From Candidatus Poribacteria bacterium (GTDB lineage Bacteria; Poribacteria; WGA-4E; WGA-3G), in assembly GCA_003635185.1 (NCBI GenBank), contig PYJA01000096.1:1-37354 (forward strand): DNA of 37,354 nt, written 5' to 3'. The notes below the pieces were generated by a model. It worked only from the letters and a program-made list of their open reading frames with translations, did not search any database and was not told where the DNA came from. Made by a program: the position numbers and the translations under genes. Numbering within the stretch: the stretch's first letter is position 1; each line of letters opens with the position of its first letter. This document shows positions 1 through 10,000 of this stretch, one piece after another.

Positions 1-149
1 CATCGGAAGAATATTGGGAAAAATTACATGTGGTGGGAATTCAACGTGTTGGACGTTATGCTATTCAGTTAATGTGGAGCGATGGACACAAGACTGGAAT
101 TTATACATTTACCTTTCTACGCGAACTGTCTGACTCAGAGGTTAATTAA
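1..149 (+). CDS. DUF971 domain protein, C-terminal fragment (cut by window edge)
   Basis: The reading frame is open from the left edge (first full codon at base 3) to a TAA at 147-149, giving 48 residues. The segment [13 protein letters not shown] followed by [12 protein letters not shown] matches the core of the DUF971 / gamma-butyrobetaine hydroxylase N-terminal-like fold, in which a WSDGH-x-x-GIY-x-(W/F)-x-x-LR signature is typical. The start lies outside the window, so length and fusion partners are unknown. Stand-alone DUF971 proteins are small and sometimes adjoin ParA/Mrp-type Fe-S carrier genes; none is visible here. Family assignment is good; cellular role is not established. Confidence 0.75.
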   Translation, partial: SEEYWEKLHVVGIQRVGRYAIQLMWSDGHKTGIYTFTFLRELSDSEVN

Positions 150-183
150 GTTGCTTTTCTGGCTTCTTTCAAACTGCCAAAGT

Positions 184-518
184 TATAGTAAAATCCACAG
201 TTACCTTTACGTTCGCGAGGTTAGGAAACCTCGCCAGCGAGAGCGTGTGTAGAGATTGTTGTTGATTGAAATGTAAACATATTTTCACGACTTGTGCCAG
301 TTAACATTTGGTATATTTATATTTCACATGTTCCTCTTGTTTGGGTTTGCATTCCGCAACTTTTCCGATACCTGCTGTCCTCAAGGTAGGAGGGAACTCC
401 GATTCCCGACTGCAAACGGTCGCGATTCGGAGATCGCTCCTACAAATATGAACAGTTGTGAAAAACAACAAAACTTTTACTTAACTGGCACAAGTCGTTA
501 TTTTCAGATTTTACTATA
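184..518. mobile_element. MITE-like element with TATAGTAAAATC terminal inverted repeats
   Basis: A perfect 12-base inverted repeat bounds this 335-base segment: TATAGTAAAATC at 184-195 and GATTTTACTATA at 507-518. Inside, at 215-234, is the palindrome GCGAGGTT-AGGA-AACCTCGC. No transposase ORF is present, so it looks like a non-autonomous miniature element; the outermost TA could be a target duplication as in IS630/Tc1-type MITEs (inference). Related copies lie at 5059-5182, 10806-11241 and 14982-15155. It fills most of the gap from 150 to 536. I see no credible gene in the gap; a 75-codon frame at 292-519 runs across the repeat and has no RBS. Confidence 0.6.
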
Positions 519-536
519 AATCGCGGTCAATCCGCA

Positions 537-1142
537 TTACGCCCCTAACAATTGAATAACCAAATAACAGTTTGGTGTTTTCTGAACAGCACCGAGTGCC
601 TCGCTAAGTTTTTTACACCGCTGCCAATAATCTGCATATTTCACAGGTTTATAGTTTTTATGCTGCCCGATGAAAGTCTTTTTACAGCAAGCCAATTCCT
701 TACCGTTATCAATCGGGTAACCCCATACACGGCAAATCACTGGGCGGTGTTCATAAACAGAACAGACCCCACCGATAAGCATCGGACATTCGCCAAAAGG
801 TTTTCCCTTGACAGCTTCAATCGCTTCCATCCCCGAATCTTTTACCATATTTTCAGGGGTATAGCCCTTTGCTTCCAATATCTTAATTGTGCGCTGCGCT
901 TTTTGACGAATATGTTCGCGGACCTGTTGTGGGAGTGCATCCAGAGCAATTTTGAGATCGCGTGCTTCTACTTCGCCAATCGGAATTGTTGAGGTATTAC
1001 GACAACATTGAAAACAATCCGTGGGACAAGGCACACGGCCGTATTCCTCACGGATCCGTTTGACATCTTGGTCTATTTCCGCTACAAGTTCTTGATACGC
1101 CTTCATTACATGCTCAGTGACATGTTCAGGTTGGGTTGCCAT
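537..1142 (-). CDS. YkgJ family cysteine-cluster protein (putative metal or Fe-S binding)
   Basis: A 201-residue cytosolic protein starting at ATG 1142, chosen because GAGGAG sits 7 bases upstream; an in-frame extension to 1196 lacks an RBS. It carries the YkgJ / UPF0153-type cysteine cluster: CPTDCFQCC near residues 39-47, then CPMLIGGVCSVYEHRPVICRVWG and a late CC pair. The eight or so conserved cysteines are thought to bind zinc or an Fe-S cluster; no reaction is established for most members. The start lies inside the 3' end of the upstream cold-shock gene (17-base overlap), so the two are very probably co-transcribed and translationally coupled. That may hint at a link to RNA metabolism, which is only inference. 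Confidence 0.8.
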   Translation of the reverse strand: MATQPEHVTEHVMKAYQELVAEIDQDVKRIREEYGRVPCPTDCFQCCRNTSTIPIGEVEARDLKIALDALPQQVREHIRQKAQRTIKILEAKGYTPENMVKDSGMEAIEAVKGKPFGECPMLIGGVCSVYEHRPVICRVWGYPIDNGKELACCKKTFIGQHKNYKPVKYADYWQRCKKLSEALGAVQKTPNCYLVIQLLGA

Positions 1143-2061
1143 CCTGTTTCTCCTCTTCAACAACAGAAAACTCACAAATAGCATGTCGAAAAACAACGAT
1201 CTTAGAACCGTTTTTCAACACCATTTTGATTTCATACGGACTGATCCAGTCAACTGTACCCTGGAAAATTTCGCCTTCACGCAGAATTATTTCAATTATG
1301 TTATCATCTTTACGGGCATCTCGAACTGTTTCTGCATCAATTGCATACACTTCATCTTGAGAGCGTGCAGGTTTGAGTTGCTTTGTTTTAATATCTTCAT
1401 TATAGTGAAGAAGTGCCATTACATTTTCTGCGTCAACGTCCTTATAACAATACTTAATCTCAGTTTTCGGCACGACTTTTACCTTACCGTTGCAACTGAG
1501 CGTTAATCCAGCAAGTGTCATTTCCAACACGATAGCAGGTAATTGCTCATGGTGATAAAGTGCAAAAAACATCGGTGTTTCAAAATTAATTTGCTTGAGA
1601 ATGTAGAGGTCACCGAAACTTAGCTGTCTGGAAGTTTGTTCCTTTCCTTCTGTGCCGATTTCGGGTTGTGGTGCGGAATCGTTCTTTTGAGATTTTTTTC
1701 GCCACCGTTCTTGTGTGTGTTTTGAGTTTGTCCCTGAATTTTCGTCGTCTGCTTTATCTGCATCAAAAAACTGATCCTGATTTTGGGATGGAAATCCGGA
1801 GTAGCCGCGCGGAATAATAGTTTTGCCTTGCCGCAACCATCTCCGTTCTGTCGGTGTTAACAACACTTCAACGTTTTTAGCAACTAACCCTTTCTCACCT
1901 TCAACAACGGTATACTTGACCCGTTGTCCAACTCGAAGTTCCTCGTATTCTGCGTACTTAATCGCAGAATTATGTAGAAAGACATCCTCTTCGCTGCTAT
2001 CTTGTGCAATAAATCCGAATCCTTTATTCAAATTGTAATATTTAATTCGTCCTGTAGGCAT
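1126..2061 (-). CDS. Cold-shock domain protein with C-terminal Sm/Hfq-like segments
   Basis: A 311-residue protein, ATG at 2061 with AGGAG about 7 bases upstream. Residues 1-67 form a cold-shock domain with RNP1 KGFGFI (13-18) and RNP2 DVFLH (26-30), the single-stranded nucleic-acid contact motifs. A charged, low-complexity linker follows (about 75-145). The last part holds two segments that resemble Sm folds: about 152-207, and more clearly 257-300, where LREGEIFQGTVDW is followed by FRHAICEF, close to the Hfq Sm1 and YKHAIS-type Sm2 motifs. A CSD joined to Hfq-like modules would suit an RNA chaperone. The CSD is seen with high confidence; the Sm assignment is by eye. First gene of a leftward pair with the YkgJ gene. 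Confidence 0.75.
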   Translation of the reverse strand: MPTGRIKYYNLNKGFGFIAQDSSEEDVFLHNSAIKYAEYEELRVGQRVKYTVVEGEKGLVAKNVEVLLTPTERRWLRQGKTIIPRGYSGFPSQNQDQFFDADKADDENSGTNSKHTQERWRKKSQKNDSAPQPEIGTEGKEQTSRQLSFGDLYILKQINFETPMFFALYHHEQLPAIVLEMTLAGLTLSCNGKVKVVPKTEIKYCYKDVDAENVMALLHYNEDIKTKQLKPARSQDEVYAIDAETVRDARKDDNIIEIILREGEIFQGTVDWISPYEIKMVLKNGSKIVVFRHAICEFSVVEEEKQDGNPT

Positions 2062-2215
2062 TATCTGCTCCTGGGCTTTTCCTCCACATCGGGAAGATGC
2101 ATATCACCATTCGCGCCCCCTGCGCGAGCATTTATGATTGCGGTTACCTCAAAAAGGGCAACAACAAAATGGTACGCCACGAGAATTTGTTTCGCAGCTG
2201 AATTGGACGTTTCCT

Positions 2216-2244
2216 TTGACATAACAACACTTTTTCTCTATAAT
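2216..2244 (+). promoter_or_regulatory. Sigma70-type promoter for the amidohydrolase gene
   Basis: TTGACA (2216-2221), a 17-base spacer and TATAAT (2239-2244): a perfect housekeeping consensus pointing right. The likely transcription start near 2251 leaves a 5' UTR of about 175 bases before the ATG at 2426. The rest of the 2062-2425 gap holds no other gene that I can support; part of the promoter for the leftward pair must also lie here. Confidence 0.7.
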
Positions 2245-2425
2245 GTAAATATAACCGTTTTGAATATTAGACCTAAACGCCAAGTTTTTGTTCTGTATCA
2301 AATCTCACAGAAACAGGAAACATTCCAAAGTATACTATAGTACATCATAATCTAATGTATTTGTCAAGTCCGATTTTCTATTTTACACAATTTGTCCATA
2401 GTTTCAAGCATTAAGGAGAATTTAC

Positions 2426-3715
2426 ATGGCAACAGATTTAACACATCATATTCAATCTATCCGTTTAGTAGACACACATGAACACATGCGACGTGAAAAT
2501 GACTGGGTTGAAAATGGTCCTGATATCTTACAGGATCTGTTCGGGAATTATGTGCCTGCTGACCTCCATACTGCAGGTGCTACCTCTGAAGCGATGCATG
2601 ATTTAATGGATTCATCTAAAGATATCAAGCCACGGTTTGAAGGTATCCGAGAAGCATGGGAAGCGACACAATTTACGGGGTACGGTGAAGCAGTCAGCCT
2701 CATTGCTAAACATATCTATGGACTTGACGAACTGACTGGTGACGGACTCGCGCAAGCACAAGATAAATTGAAAACAATTCGCACTCCAGGTAAACGTTAT
2801 CATATTCTACACGATCTTGCGAAACTCGATCATATTCAAACGGATGATTTCAGTTGGCAGTGTACTCCCGACACCTCTGGTCCCGATTTTTTCTTATACG
2901 ACCTTTCGTGGGCAACTTTCTGCAATGGGCAAGTTAATCCGAGTGCTATCCATGCTGAAACAGGGGTTGAAGTCAAAGACCTTGCCTCGTTGAAAAGCGG
3001 CATGGAGGCGATTTTCGCTAAACATGCGCCCTGCGCAATTGCGGTGAAAGCACAACACGCTTACAACCGCACACTTCATTGGATTGAACGGAGTGATGCT
3101 GATGCGTCCGCAGCACTTAATGCTGTGCTAACAAAACCGGCAGAGGAGATTGATGAAGCGACACGCCTCTGTCTTGGTGATTGGTGTTGGACACGCGGCG
3201 TTGAACTCACAATTGAACATAATCTTCCGTTCAAGATCCACACCGGCTACTATGCAGGCAATGACCGAATGCCGGTCCGCCGTATCCCCGCCGGAAATAT
3301 GTGCGCTTTATTCGCTCGCTATCTGGATGCAAAGTTCGTCCTGATGCACATCTCCTATCCTTACAATGACGAATTGGTAGCACTTGCGAAGCATTATCGC
3401 AACATCTGGGTTGACTTTTGCTGGGCATGGAGTATAGACCCATATAGCTCGCGTGATTTTCTGCGACGGTGCATTCATGCTGTGCCATCAAACAAATTAT
3501 TCGCATTTGGCGGTGACACTGGGTGGCCCACAAGTGCAATGGCGTACGCTATTCAAGCACGAAACGAAATCCGACGGGCCCTTGAGGCAGAAATCGCAGA
3601 AGGATATCTTACCGAAAAACAAGCGATGACCTTTGCTACGCAGATTATGCATACAAATCAGTACGCGTGCTTTGATGTCAACGGCACCCGTGCAAACATT
3701 GCAAAAGCAGCCTAA
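2426..3715 (+). CDS. Amidohydrolase-family metal-dependent hydrolase
   Basis: A 429-residue cytosolic protein; ATG at 2426 follows AAGGAG with an 8-base gap. The N-terminus VDTHEH gives the metal-binding HxH pair (H18, H20) of the amidohydrolase TIM-barrel superfamily. Later signature pieces fit metal or substrate positions on the barrel strands: KIHTGYYAG, LMHISYPY and the terminal FGGDTGWP with an Asp. Overall layout is closest to the amidohydrolase-2 / uronate-isomerase-like branch, but I cannot name the substrate. It is transcribed alone from its own consensus promoter and converges on mtnA. Confidence 0.75.
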   Translation: MATDLTHHIQSIRLVDTHEHMRRENDWVENGPDILQDLFGNYVPADLHTAGATSEAMHDLMDSSKDIKPRFEGIREAWEATQFTGYGEAVSLIAKHIYGLDELTGDGLAQAQDKLKTIRTPGKRYHILHDLAKLDHIQTDDFSWQCTPDTSGPDFFLYDLSWATFCNGQVNPSAIHAETGVEVKDLASLKSGMEAIFAKHAPCAIAVKAQHAYNRTLHWIERSDADASAALNAVLTKPAEEIDEATRLCLGDWCWTRGVELTIEHNLPFKIHTGYYAGNDRMPVRRIPAGNMCALFARYLDAKFVLMHISYPYNDELVALAKHYRNIWVDFCWAWSIDPYSSRDFLRRCIHAVPSNKLFAFGGDTGWPTSAMAYAIQARNEIRRALEAEIAEGYLTEKQAMTFATQIMHTNQYACFDVNGTRANIAKAA

Positions 3716-3724
3716 TGCCTGATT

Positions 3725-3884
3725 TATAGTAAACTTTAGAATTAATTGAACATTATAAGCTGTTCAACCAGCAAACCGAAACGAACGCAGACGCTGTAGC
3801 ATAACCTGCCAGGTTGTGCAGAAACGGAACACAACCTGGCAGGTTATGCTACAAAATGTCCCTTTAATTCTAAATGTTACCATA
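3725..3884. repeat. Inverted-repeat element with 24-base perfect hairpin core, overlapping the mtnA stop
   Basis: Outer arms GTAAACTTTAGAATTAA (3729-3745) and, inverted, TTAATTCTAAATGTTAC (3864-3880) match except for two swapped bases. The core is a perfect 24-base inverted repeat, 3795-3818 and 3830-3853, with an 11-base loop and the sequence AACCTGCCAGGTTGTG at its heart. The right outer arm supplies the last codons and TAG stop of mtnA. It lies between two convergent genes, so the hairpin may also act as a bidirectional terminator. A diverged hairpin of the same design occurs at 27734 and twice at 28760-28843. Confidence 0.65.
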
Positions 3885-4922
3885 TGCGTCGCGCAATGCT
3901 TTCAAATTTTCCGTATAAGGCGGATGTGCAACGCCTTTTTCGGTAATAATTGCGGTGACCAATGATGCAGGGGTAACGTCAAAAGCAGGGCTATAGACCT
4001 TCACGCCTTTAGGTGCTGTAAGTTTGCCAAACCCTTCTGTCACCTCTTCTGCTGAACGTTGCTCAATCGGAATCTCCGTACCAGTTGCCAGCGCAAAGTC
4101 TAACGTTGATGTCGGCGCAGCGACATAAAACGGGATTTCGTGTGCTTGTGCAAGAATGGCAACATTATAAGTGCCGATTTTGTTTGCAGTGTCCCCGTTT
4201 GCAGCGATCCGATCTGCACCAACAATAACGCACTGAATTTTGCCCTCTTTCATGACTTGCGCAGCCATATTATCACAGATAAGCGTTACGTCAATGCCTG
4301 CTTGCATTAGTTCCCACGTAGTGAGACGTGCACCTTGCAACAACGGGCGCGTTTCATCAGCGTAAACCTGAATATTTTTACCTGCCTCGTGTGCGCTGAA
4401 CATTACGGCTAACGCTGTGCCATAATCAGACGTGGCTAATCCGCCAGCGTTGCAATGCGTCAAAATCGTATCATTTTCATTCAGCAACGCCATGCCGTGT
4501 TGCCCAATAGCACGACACATCGCTTTATCCTCTTCAACGATCTCTTCCGCCTCCGCAAGCAATACCTCTTTGAGTTCAGGAACAGAAAGGTGCTTATTCT
4601 CTTCCGCAGTTTTCGTGATTCTATCAAGTGCCCAAAAAAGATTAACGGCTGTTGGCCGTGATGTTGCAAGATAATCGGTTGCGGATTTGAGTTCAGCTGC
4701 AAATGCCTCGTACGTTTTCGCAGTGGAATCCCAAATGCCGAGCACCGCGCCTAATGCCCCCGCAATACCGATCGCAGGCGCACCGCGCACACGCAAAGAT
4801 TTAATCGCCTCCCAAATAGATGGAAGGTCATCACAATAAATCTGTTTAAATTCATTGGGCAGCAATGTTTGATCTATTAATTTTATCCGACCATCTGCCC
4901 ATTCAATTGTTGAAACTGCCAT
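3870..4922 (-). CDS. mtnA: S-methyl-5-thioribose-1-phosphate isomerase
   Basis: A 350-residue enzyme of the methionine salvage pathway that converts 5-methylthioribose-1-phosphate to 5-methylthioribulose-1-phosphate in the cytosol. Diagnostic segments are VRGAPAIGIAGALG (45-58), ILTHCNAGGLATSDYGTAL with the catalytic Cys157, DETRPLLQGARLTTWEL (189-205) and VGADRIAANGDTANKIGTY with the catalytic Asp237. Length matches the family. ATG at 4922; a GAGGAGG lies rather far upstream (about 14 bases), with no better start in frame. The final Gly-Asn-Ile and the TAG stop come from the outer arm of the repeat at 3725-3884. No other salvage gene is adjacent. Confidence 0.95.
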   Translation of the reverse strand: MAVSTIEWADGRIKLIDQTLLPNEFKQIYCDDLPSIWEAIKSLRVRGAPAIGIAGALGAVLGIWDSTAKTYEAFAAELKSATDYLATSRPTAVNLFWALDRITKTAEENKHLSVPELKEVLLAEAEEIVEEDKAMCRAIGQHGMALLNENDTILTHCNAGGLATSDYGTALAVMFSAHEAGKNIQVYADETRPLLQGARLTTWELMQAGIDVTLICDNMAAQVMKEGKIQCVIVGADRIAANGDTANKIGTYNVAILAQAHEIPFYVAAPTSTLDFALATGTEIPIEQRSAEEVTEGFGKLTAPKGVKVYSPAFDVTPASLVTAIITEKGVAHPPYTENLKALRDAYGNI

Positions 4923-5058
4923 GTTAAATAAAGTATCCTCCTCAAAAAAATAAAAAATAGGTTGTGTAAAGTGAACGCGAAACCAACAATGAAACTAAAA
5001 TTCGCCTAATTCGAGATTCAGACAACACGTAGCTGTCTATCTTTTATAAAAAAATCGT

Positions 5059-5182
5059 TATAGTAAAATCCATAATTATTGGACATGACGGTAGGTTCGG
5101 TTTCCTAACCGAACCTATGTAAATCGTGCGGTTAGAAACCGCACCTACCAAGGAGTGTGGACATATTTTGAATTTCCCTATA
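5059..5182. mobile_element. Short MITE-like element, diverged TATAGTAAAATC family
   Basis: Left end TATAGTAAAATC (5059-5070) faces a degenerate right end GAATTTCCCTATA (5170-5182). Inside are two perfect hairpins: TAGGTTCGGTT-tcct-AACCGAACCTA (5092-5117) and GTGCGGTT-AGA-AACCGCAC (5126-5144). The element sits in the 280-base gap between mtnA and the acetolactate synthase gene and has no coding capacity. The hairpins could trim or terminate the leftward transcript. Confidence 0.5.
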
Positions 5183-5202
5183 AATTGACATCTTTGCTAT
5201 TA

Positions 5203-6840
5203 TCATATTGGACATGTCAACTGGCCAAGTTCATTCGTTAACCGTAGATTCTCAGCATAATTCACAGGACAATCAATAACCGAAGGAACATCCTGACTGA
5301 ATGCATCTTTCAATATTGGCACAAGTTCATCACTACCTTCAACTCGATATCCTTTAGCACCAAACGCTTCAGCGTATTTTACAAAATCAGGGTTCGTGAA
5401 ATCAATATGTGCGGGTCTACCAAAACCGTTCATCTGTTTCCATTCAATCAGACCATACGCCTCATCATTGAAAATAAGTGTAACAAACGGTACACCGACT
5501 CGTGTAGCGGTTTCAAGCTCCTGTGAATTCATCAGAAAACCGCCATCACCGCAAACAGCGAGACATTTCCGCTCTGGATAGATCAGTTTTGCCACGAAAG
5601 CCCCTGGAACCGCAATGCCCATAGAGGCAAACCCGTTTGAGATGATGCATGTATTCGGTTGATAACACGGATACATCCGAGCAATCCACATTTTATGTGC
5701 CCCAACATCGGAAATAAGAATATCGTCTTCGGCAAGTACGGAACGGATATCGCTTAAGATTTTTTGTGGTTTTATCGGAAATTCTTTGTCATCACGATGC
5801 TCAGAAAGTTGATCGAGGATAATCTTTCGCAAAGTATTTGAAGCATATTCTGCATCTTTGGGATATATCTCTTGTGCCATCAAATGCCTGAGACTCTGTC
5901 TAATGTTCCCCACCATTTCTACATCCGTGACATAGGATGCATCACTCTCACTCGGTTCTGTGTCAATGTGGATTAGTTTTTTATCATGATTCGGATTCCA
6001 AAGACGTGGATGATATTCAACTATATCGTAACCGATAGCAATGACGAGGTCTGCACGGTCAAACCCGCAAGAGACAAAATCGTTTGCTTGAAGTCCAACA
6101 CTGAGAAGCGAGAGTCGATGCGTCCACGGAATACTCCCTTTGCCCATGAAAGTGTGTGCAACGGGGATATTTGTCATCTCCGCAAATTGTGTTAGAATTC
6201 GGGAGGCATTTTGGCGAACAACACCATTGCCCGCCAGGATAATCGGTTGTTTGGCATCGTTAATCAGTTGTGCCGCGCGTTGGAGGCAAGATACAACAGG
6301 TTCCGCTTCGCTGGGGAAATCGTGCCGCATCGGTTGGGCATCAATTTGCATCTTTGCCACATCTTCTGGTAAGTCAATGTGTGTTGCGCCAGGTTTTTCA
6401 CCTACTGCTGTCTTGAAGGCTTTGCTGATAGATTCCGGAATGATTTCAGGTAGATGCACAAGCGTATTCCATTTTGTCATTGGTTTGAAGACAGAGACCA
6501 CATCCATATATTGATGCGATTCTTTGTGCATTCTGTCTAAGCTTGCTTGCCCTGTGATAGCAACGAGCGGAGCTCTATCCATATTTGCATCAGCAACGCC
6601 AGTGACAAGGTTCATCGCACCGGGACCGAGCGTAGCAAGACACACCCCTGCCCTACCTGTCAACCGCCCGTACACATCTGCCATAAATGCGGCACCCCGT
6701 TCATCGCGTGTTTGAATAAATTGGATATTAGATTCTAACAATGCATCCAACATATCCATGTTTTCTTCACCCGGTAACCCAAAAATATAGTCAACGTCCT
6801 CATTTTCCAAACATTTCACAATCAATTCTGATGCTTTCAT
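5203..6840 (-). CDS. Acetolactate synthase large subunit, AlsS-type (ThDP-dependent)
   Basis: A 545-residue enzyme; start taken at ATG 6840 because GAGGAG lies 7-8 bases upstream (an extension to 6858 has no RBS). It condenses two pyruvates to 2-acetolactate with thiamine diphosphate and Mg2+. The N-terminal pyrimidine-binding domain has the catalytic Glu47 in TRDERGAAFMADVYGRLTG; the central domain carries IGYDIVEYHPRLWNP, typical of the catabolic AlsS branch; the C-terminal domain has the ThDP motif opening with CGDGGFLMNSQELETA and closing with IFNDEAYGLIEWKQ. No small regulatory subunit (ilvN) and no alsD gene is nearby, which fits a stand-alone enzyme. An IlvB-like biosynthetic role is the main alternative. 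Confidence 0.85.
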   Translation of the reverse strand: MKASELIVKCLENEDVDYIFGLPGEENMDMLDALLESNIQFIQTRDERGAAFMADVYGRLTGRAGVCLATLGPGAMNLVTGVADANMDRAPLVAITGQASLDRMHKESHQYMDVVSVFKPMTKWNTLVHLPEIIPESISKAFKTAVGEKPGATHIDLPEDVAKMQIDAQPMRHDFPSEAEPVVSCLQRAAQLINDAKQPIILAGNGVVRQNASRILTQFAEMTNIPVAHTFMGKGSIPWTHRLSLLSVGLQANDFVSCGFDRADLVIAIGYDIVEYHPRLWNPNHDKKLIHIDTEPSESDASYVTDVEMVGNIRQSLRHLMAQEIYPKDAEYASNTLRKIILDQLSEHRDDKEFPIKPQKILSDIRSVLAEDDILISDVGAHKMWIARMYPCYQPNTCIISNGFASMGIAVPGAFVAKLIYPERKCLAVCGDGGFLMNSQELETATRVGVPFVTLIFNDEAYGLIEWKQMNGFGRPAHIDFTNPDFVKYAEAFGAKGYRVEGSDELVPILKDAFSQDVPSVIDCPVNYAENLRLTNELGQLTCPI

Positions 6841-6900
6841 TGTGTTACTCCTCAGCACAACGATAAAAGTTGTTTTTCCTACGCGGATTCAATATAATTA

Positions 6901-6929
6901 ACTATAACAGATTATATGCGAAATTGCAA
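6901..6929 (-). promoter_or_regulatory. Probable promoter of the acetolactate synthase gene
   Basis: On the minus strand TTGCAA (6929-6924), a 17-base spacer and TATAGT (6906-6901) each match the sigma70 boxes at most positions. The predicted start near 6894 leaves a leader of about 55 bases before the ATG at 6840. Confidence 0.45.
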
Positions 6930-7042
6930 TTTTATTGGTTGTATCAACGCATTCATAACTATTCAAGATTAAATTTTACTTTTCTGAAGAAAAAACAGTA
7001 GATTTACAACAAAAATTCAAAACGGAAGGTTGCGTCTAATTA

Positions 7043-10000
7043 ATGAAAAATTATCGTATCTATTTTTATCTTTTCGGACTTCTAATATGTTTGCTGAGTA
7101 GTGTCACGACCAAGGCTTCAGAACAAATTATTGGTACATCTCAATCCTTTTCACATTCACACAGTCTCACCGAGATGCCAAATACACCAGGAGAACTCAT
7201 TGTCCGTTTGCATTCAGATGGCACTTTTGCACAACTCAATGCATTCAGCAAGAAATTGGGAGCAGAATCCGTCTTACCTGTTTTCTCACCGATTACATCA
7301 GCCGGACAACACCCATTGCTCAGTCGTACCTATCTCGTCCGTTTTCCTATCACTTCACAGTTAGAGCAGTTGAGGCAAAGGTATGCCGAACATGCTTTAA
7401 TTGAAAACGTTGAATTGAACCGCCTCAATCGGTTCTTTGCAGAGACAACCCCCAACGACCCACGATACAGTGATCAGTGGAATCTAAAGGCGATGAATTT
7501 ACCAAAAGCGTGGAACGTTGAGCAAGGAAAACCGTCTGTCATCGTAGCAGTTGTGGATAGCGGTATTATGAGGGAACATCCTGAGTTTCGTAATCAACTT
7601 TGGCAGAATACTGATGAAATTCCTGATAACGGAGTTGATGACGATAAAAACGGCTACGTTGACGATATAAATGGATGGGATTTTAGCGATGCGCCTACAT
7701 TACAAGGCATCGGCGATTCGACAGAGCGTGATAACGAGCCTGGTGATGAAACTGGACACGGCACACATGTTTCAGGCATTATCGCCGCTGAAGCGAACAA
7801 CGGTATCGGTATTGCCGGGGTTGCTTGGGGATGCCGTCTCATGCCGTTGCGGGCAGGATTTCGGATAGGTGCAGGTGCGTTCCTACAAAACGATGATGTG
7901 GCTGCAGCTATTGTTTATGCCGCTGATAACGGTGCCAGCGTTATCAATATGAGTCTTGGAGACACAGTAAACGCATTCCTAATTCAAGATGCAGTGGAAT
8001 ACGCCTACAATCGTGGATGTATTCTGGTAGCTGCAGCAGGGAATTCACCAGAACCGGGAGCGTATTATCCCGCGGCATTAAATACCGTGCTATCTGTTGC
8101 CTCACTGGATAATAATCTCCAATTGGGAAACTCCAATTTCGGTGCATCAATAGATATTGCTGCACCTGGCGAAGAAATTTTGAGCACAGCTCTTAACACG
8201 GATCAGTCTTCTCCAGGGTACGGATATAAAAACCGATCTGGCACATCAATGGCTGCTGCCCATATCTCTGGTGTCGCAGCGTTGTTGATTTCTGCGAATC
8301 CATCGTGTAGCAACACAGAAATTCAGCAGTGGTTGACTGGGACAGCAAGGGAACTGTCTATAACACATCTCGTGGGAGCGGGTCTTGTTGATGCTTATGC
8401 AGCATTGACTGAACATATCGGACTCACCGCGCATATTGCTGTCACACCCATCCCGCAAACTAAAGGACCAGCGAAAAGCAGCACGATTGAAATTTTTGGC
8501 AGTGCTGGCGGCAAAGGATTTACACAATATCGGCTTGAATACGGTATCTCTGAAACCCCTAATCTTTGGTTTCCTATAGGATTCTCTCAAACAGAACCGA
8601 AGTATAACACCGTTCTCCACGAGTGGGACACCTCAGCATTGGCGGAAGGCATTTACACGTTGCGGCTCAGTGTTAAAGATAGAGATGGAAAAACTATTAG
8701 AGACAAAGTGGTTGTTGAAATTAGTCGGACGTTACCCCGAATTTCCAAACATGAAGCCGGGATATGGCTATCAGGAAATCTCTACGATTCTACTATTATT
8801 TGGCAGACAGACGTGCTAACCTCGGGAGCAGTCGAAATCTTTCCAAATACAGAAAATCGACCATTCATATTCAATAACGCTCCGCTGCGAGTCGCGCATT
8901 CAGATTCAGTGCATCTTCAGCATGTTGTTTATCTATCCGGGTTAGGGCTACCGTCAGGTGAGTATTTGTATCGTCTGATGGCACAAAATCGGGCTGGTCT
9001 TGTCCAGATTGATGATAATGAGGGACAATTATATCCGATTACAGTGCGCAATGACCTGATTCAATCATCTCATCTACGCCAAACAGCATCTGCACAGCTT
9101 GGGTTACATCCAATTGTTACGCCTAAAGATATAAATGGAAACGGAAAATTAGAACTAATTGGAGTCGAAGCTGCCACAACTGCCGCGCATATATTTGAGA
9201 CAGACAACATCGGAAATCTCATGATGATCTCTTCACTTGACGAACCTATATCACGACTCTGGGCAACCGCAGATACTGATGGTGATGGACTTATAGAACT
9301 TTTATGTAATGTATCAACAAAGGAATCAACATTTACGTTTTTACTTGAACAGCCCGCACACGGACAATTCCCCTCTCAGCATATCTGGAAAATGGAAGGC
9401 ATTTGGGGTGGAACGATTGCAGATATGGATTTAGATGGAACACCTGAAATTATTTCACGTCATGACGATACCAATTCTATCTGGATTTACGAATCAAACG
9501 AAAATAACAGCTATAGCAACATTGCTATGCTTGAAAACCCTACGCAAGGAAAAAACGGAATAGATACCAGATTCGCTATAGGTGACTTTGATGCAGATGG
9601 ACAGACAGAAATTTTAGTTGGAGACAGTGATGGAGATCTGTTTATATATGAAAATGTGGGAAATAACCAATATAGACAAACATGGGTTGGCGCACTTCCT
9701 GATGGAATACCACATCTTTTTGCCGCGGGGGATTTAGATGGTGATGCCATTCCAGAATTCGCTGTCGGTGCAAAAGTCTGGACAACGGAATTTGATCTGC
9801 CTCGCCAACATTGGCTTTTTACTATTTTTACATCAAACGGCAACGATTCCTATCATGTCGTATGGCATCAACGAATTCGGCAGTTACGTGATGAAGAAAG
9901 CGGAATAACTATTGCGGACACAAACAACGATGGTAAAAACGAATTGTGTATTGCTGCTTCTCCAAACTTTTACCTTGTGCAATACGATGGAGTATCCTAC

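Noticed and set aside
292..519. 75-codon ORF near the left edge
   Set aside because: Runs through a MITE-like element up to its terminal repeat and has no RBS.
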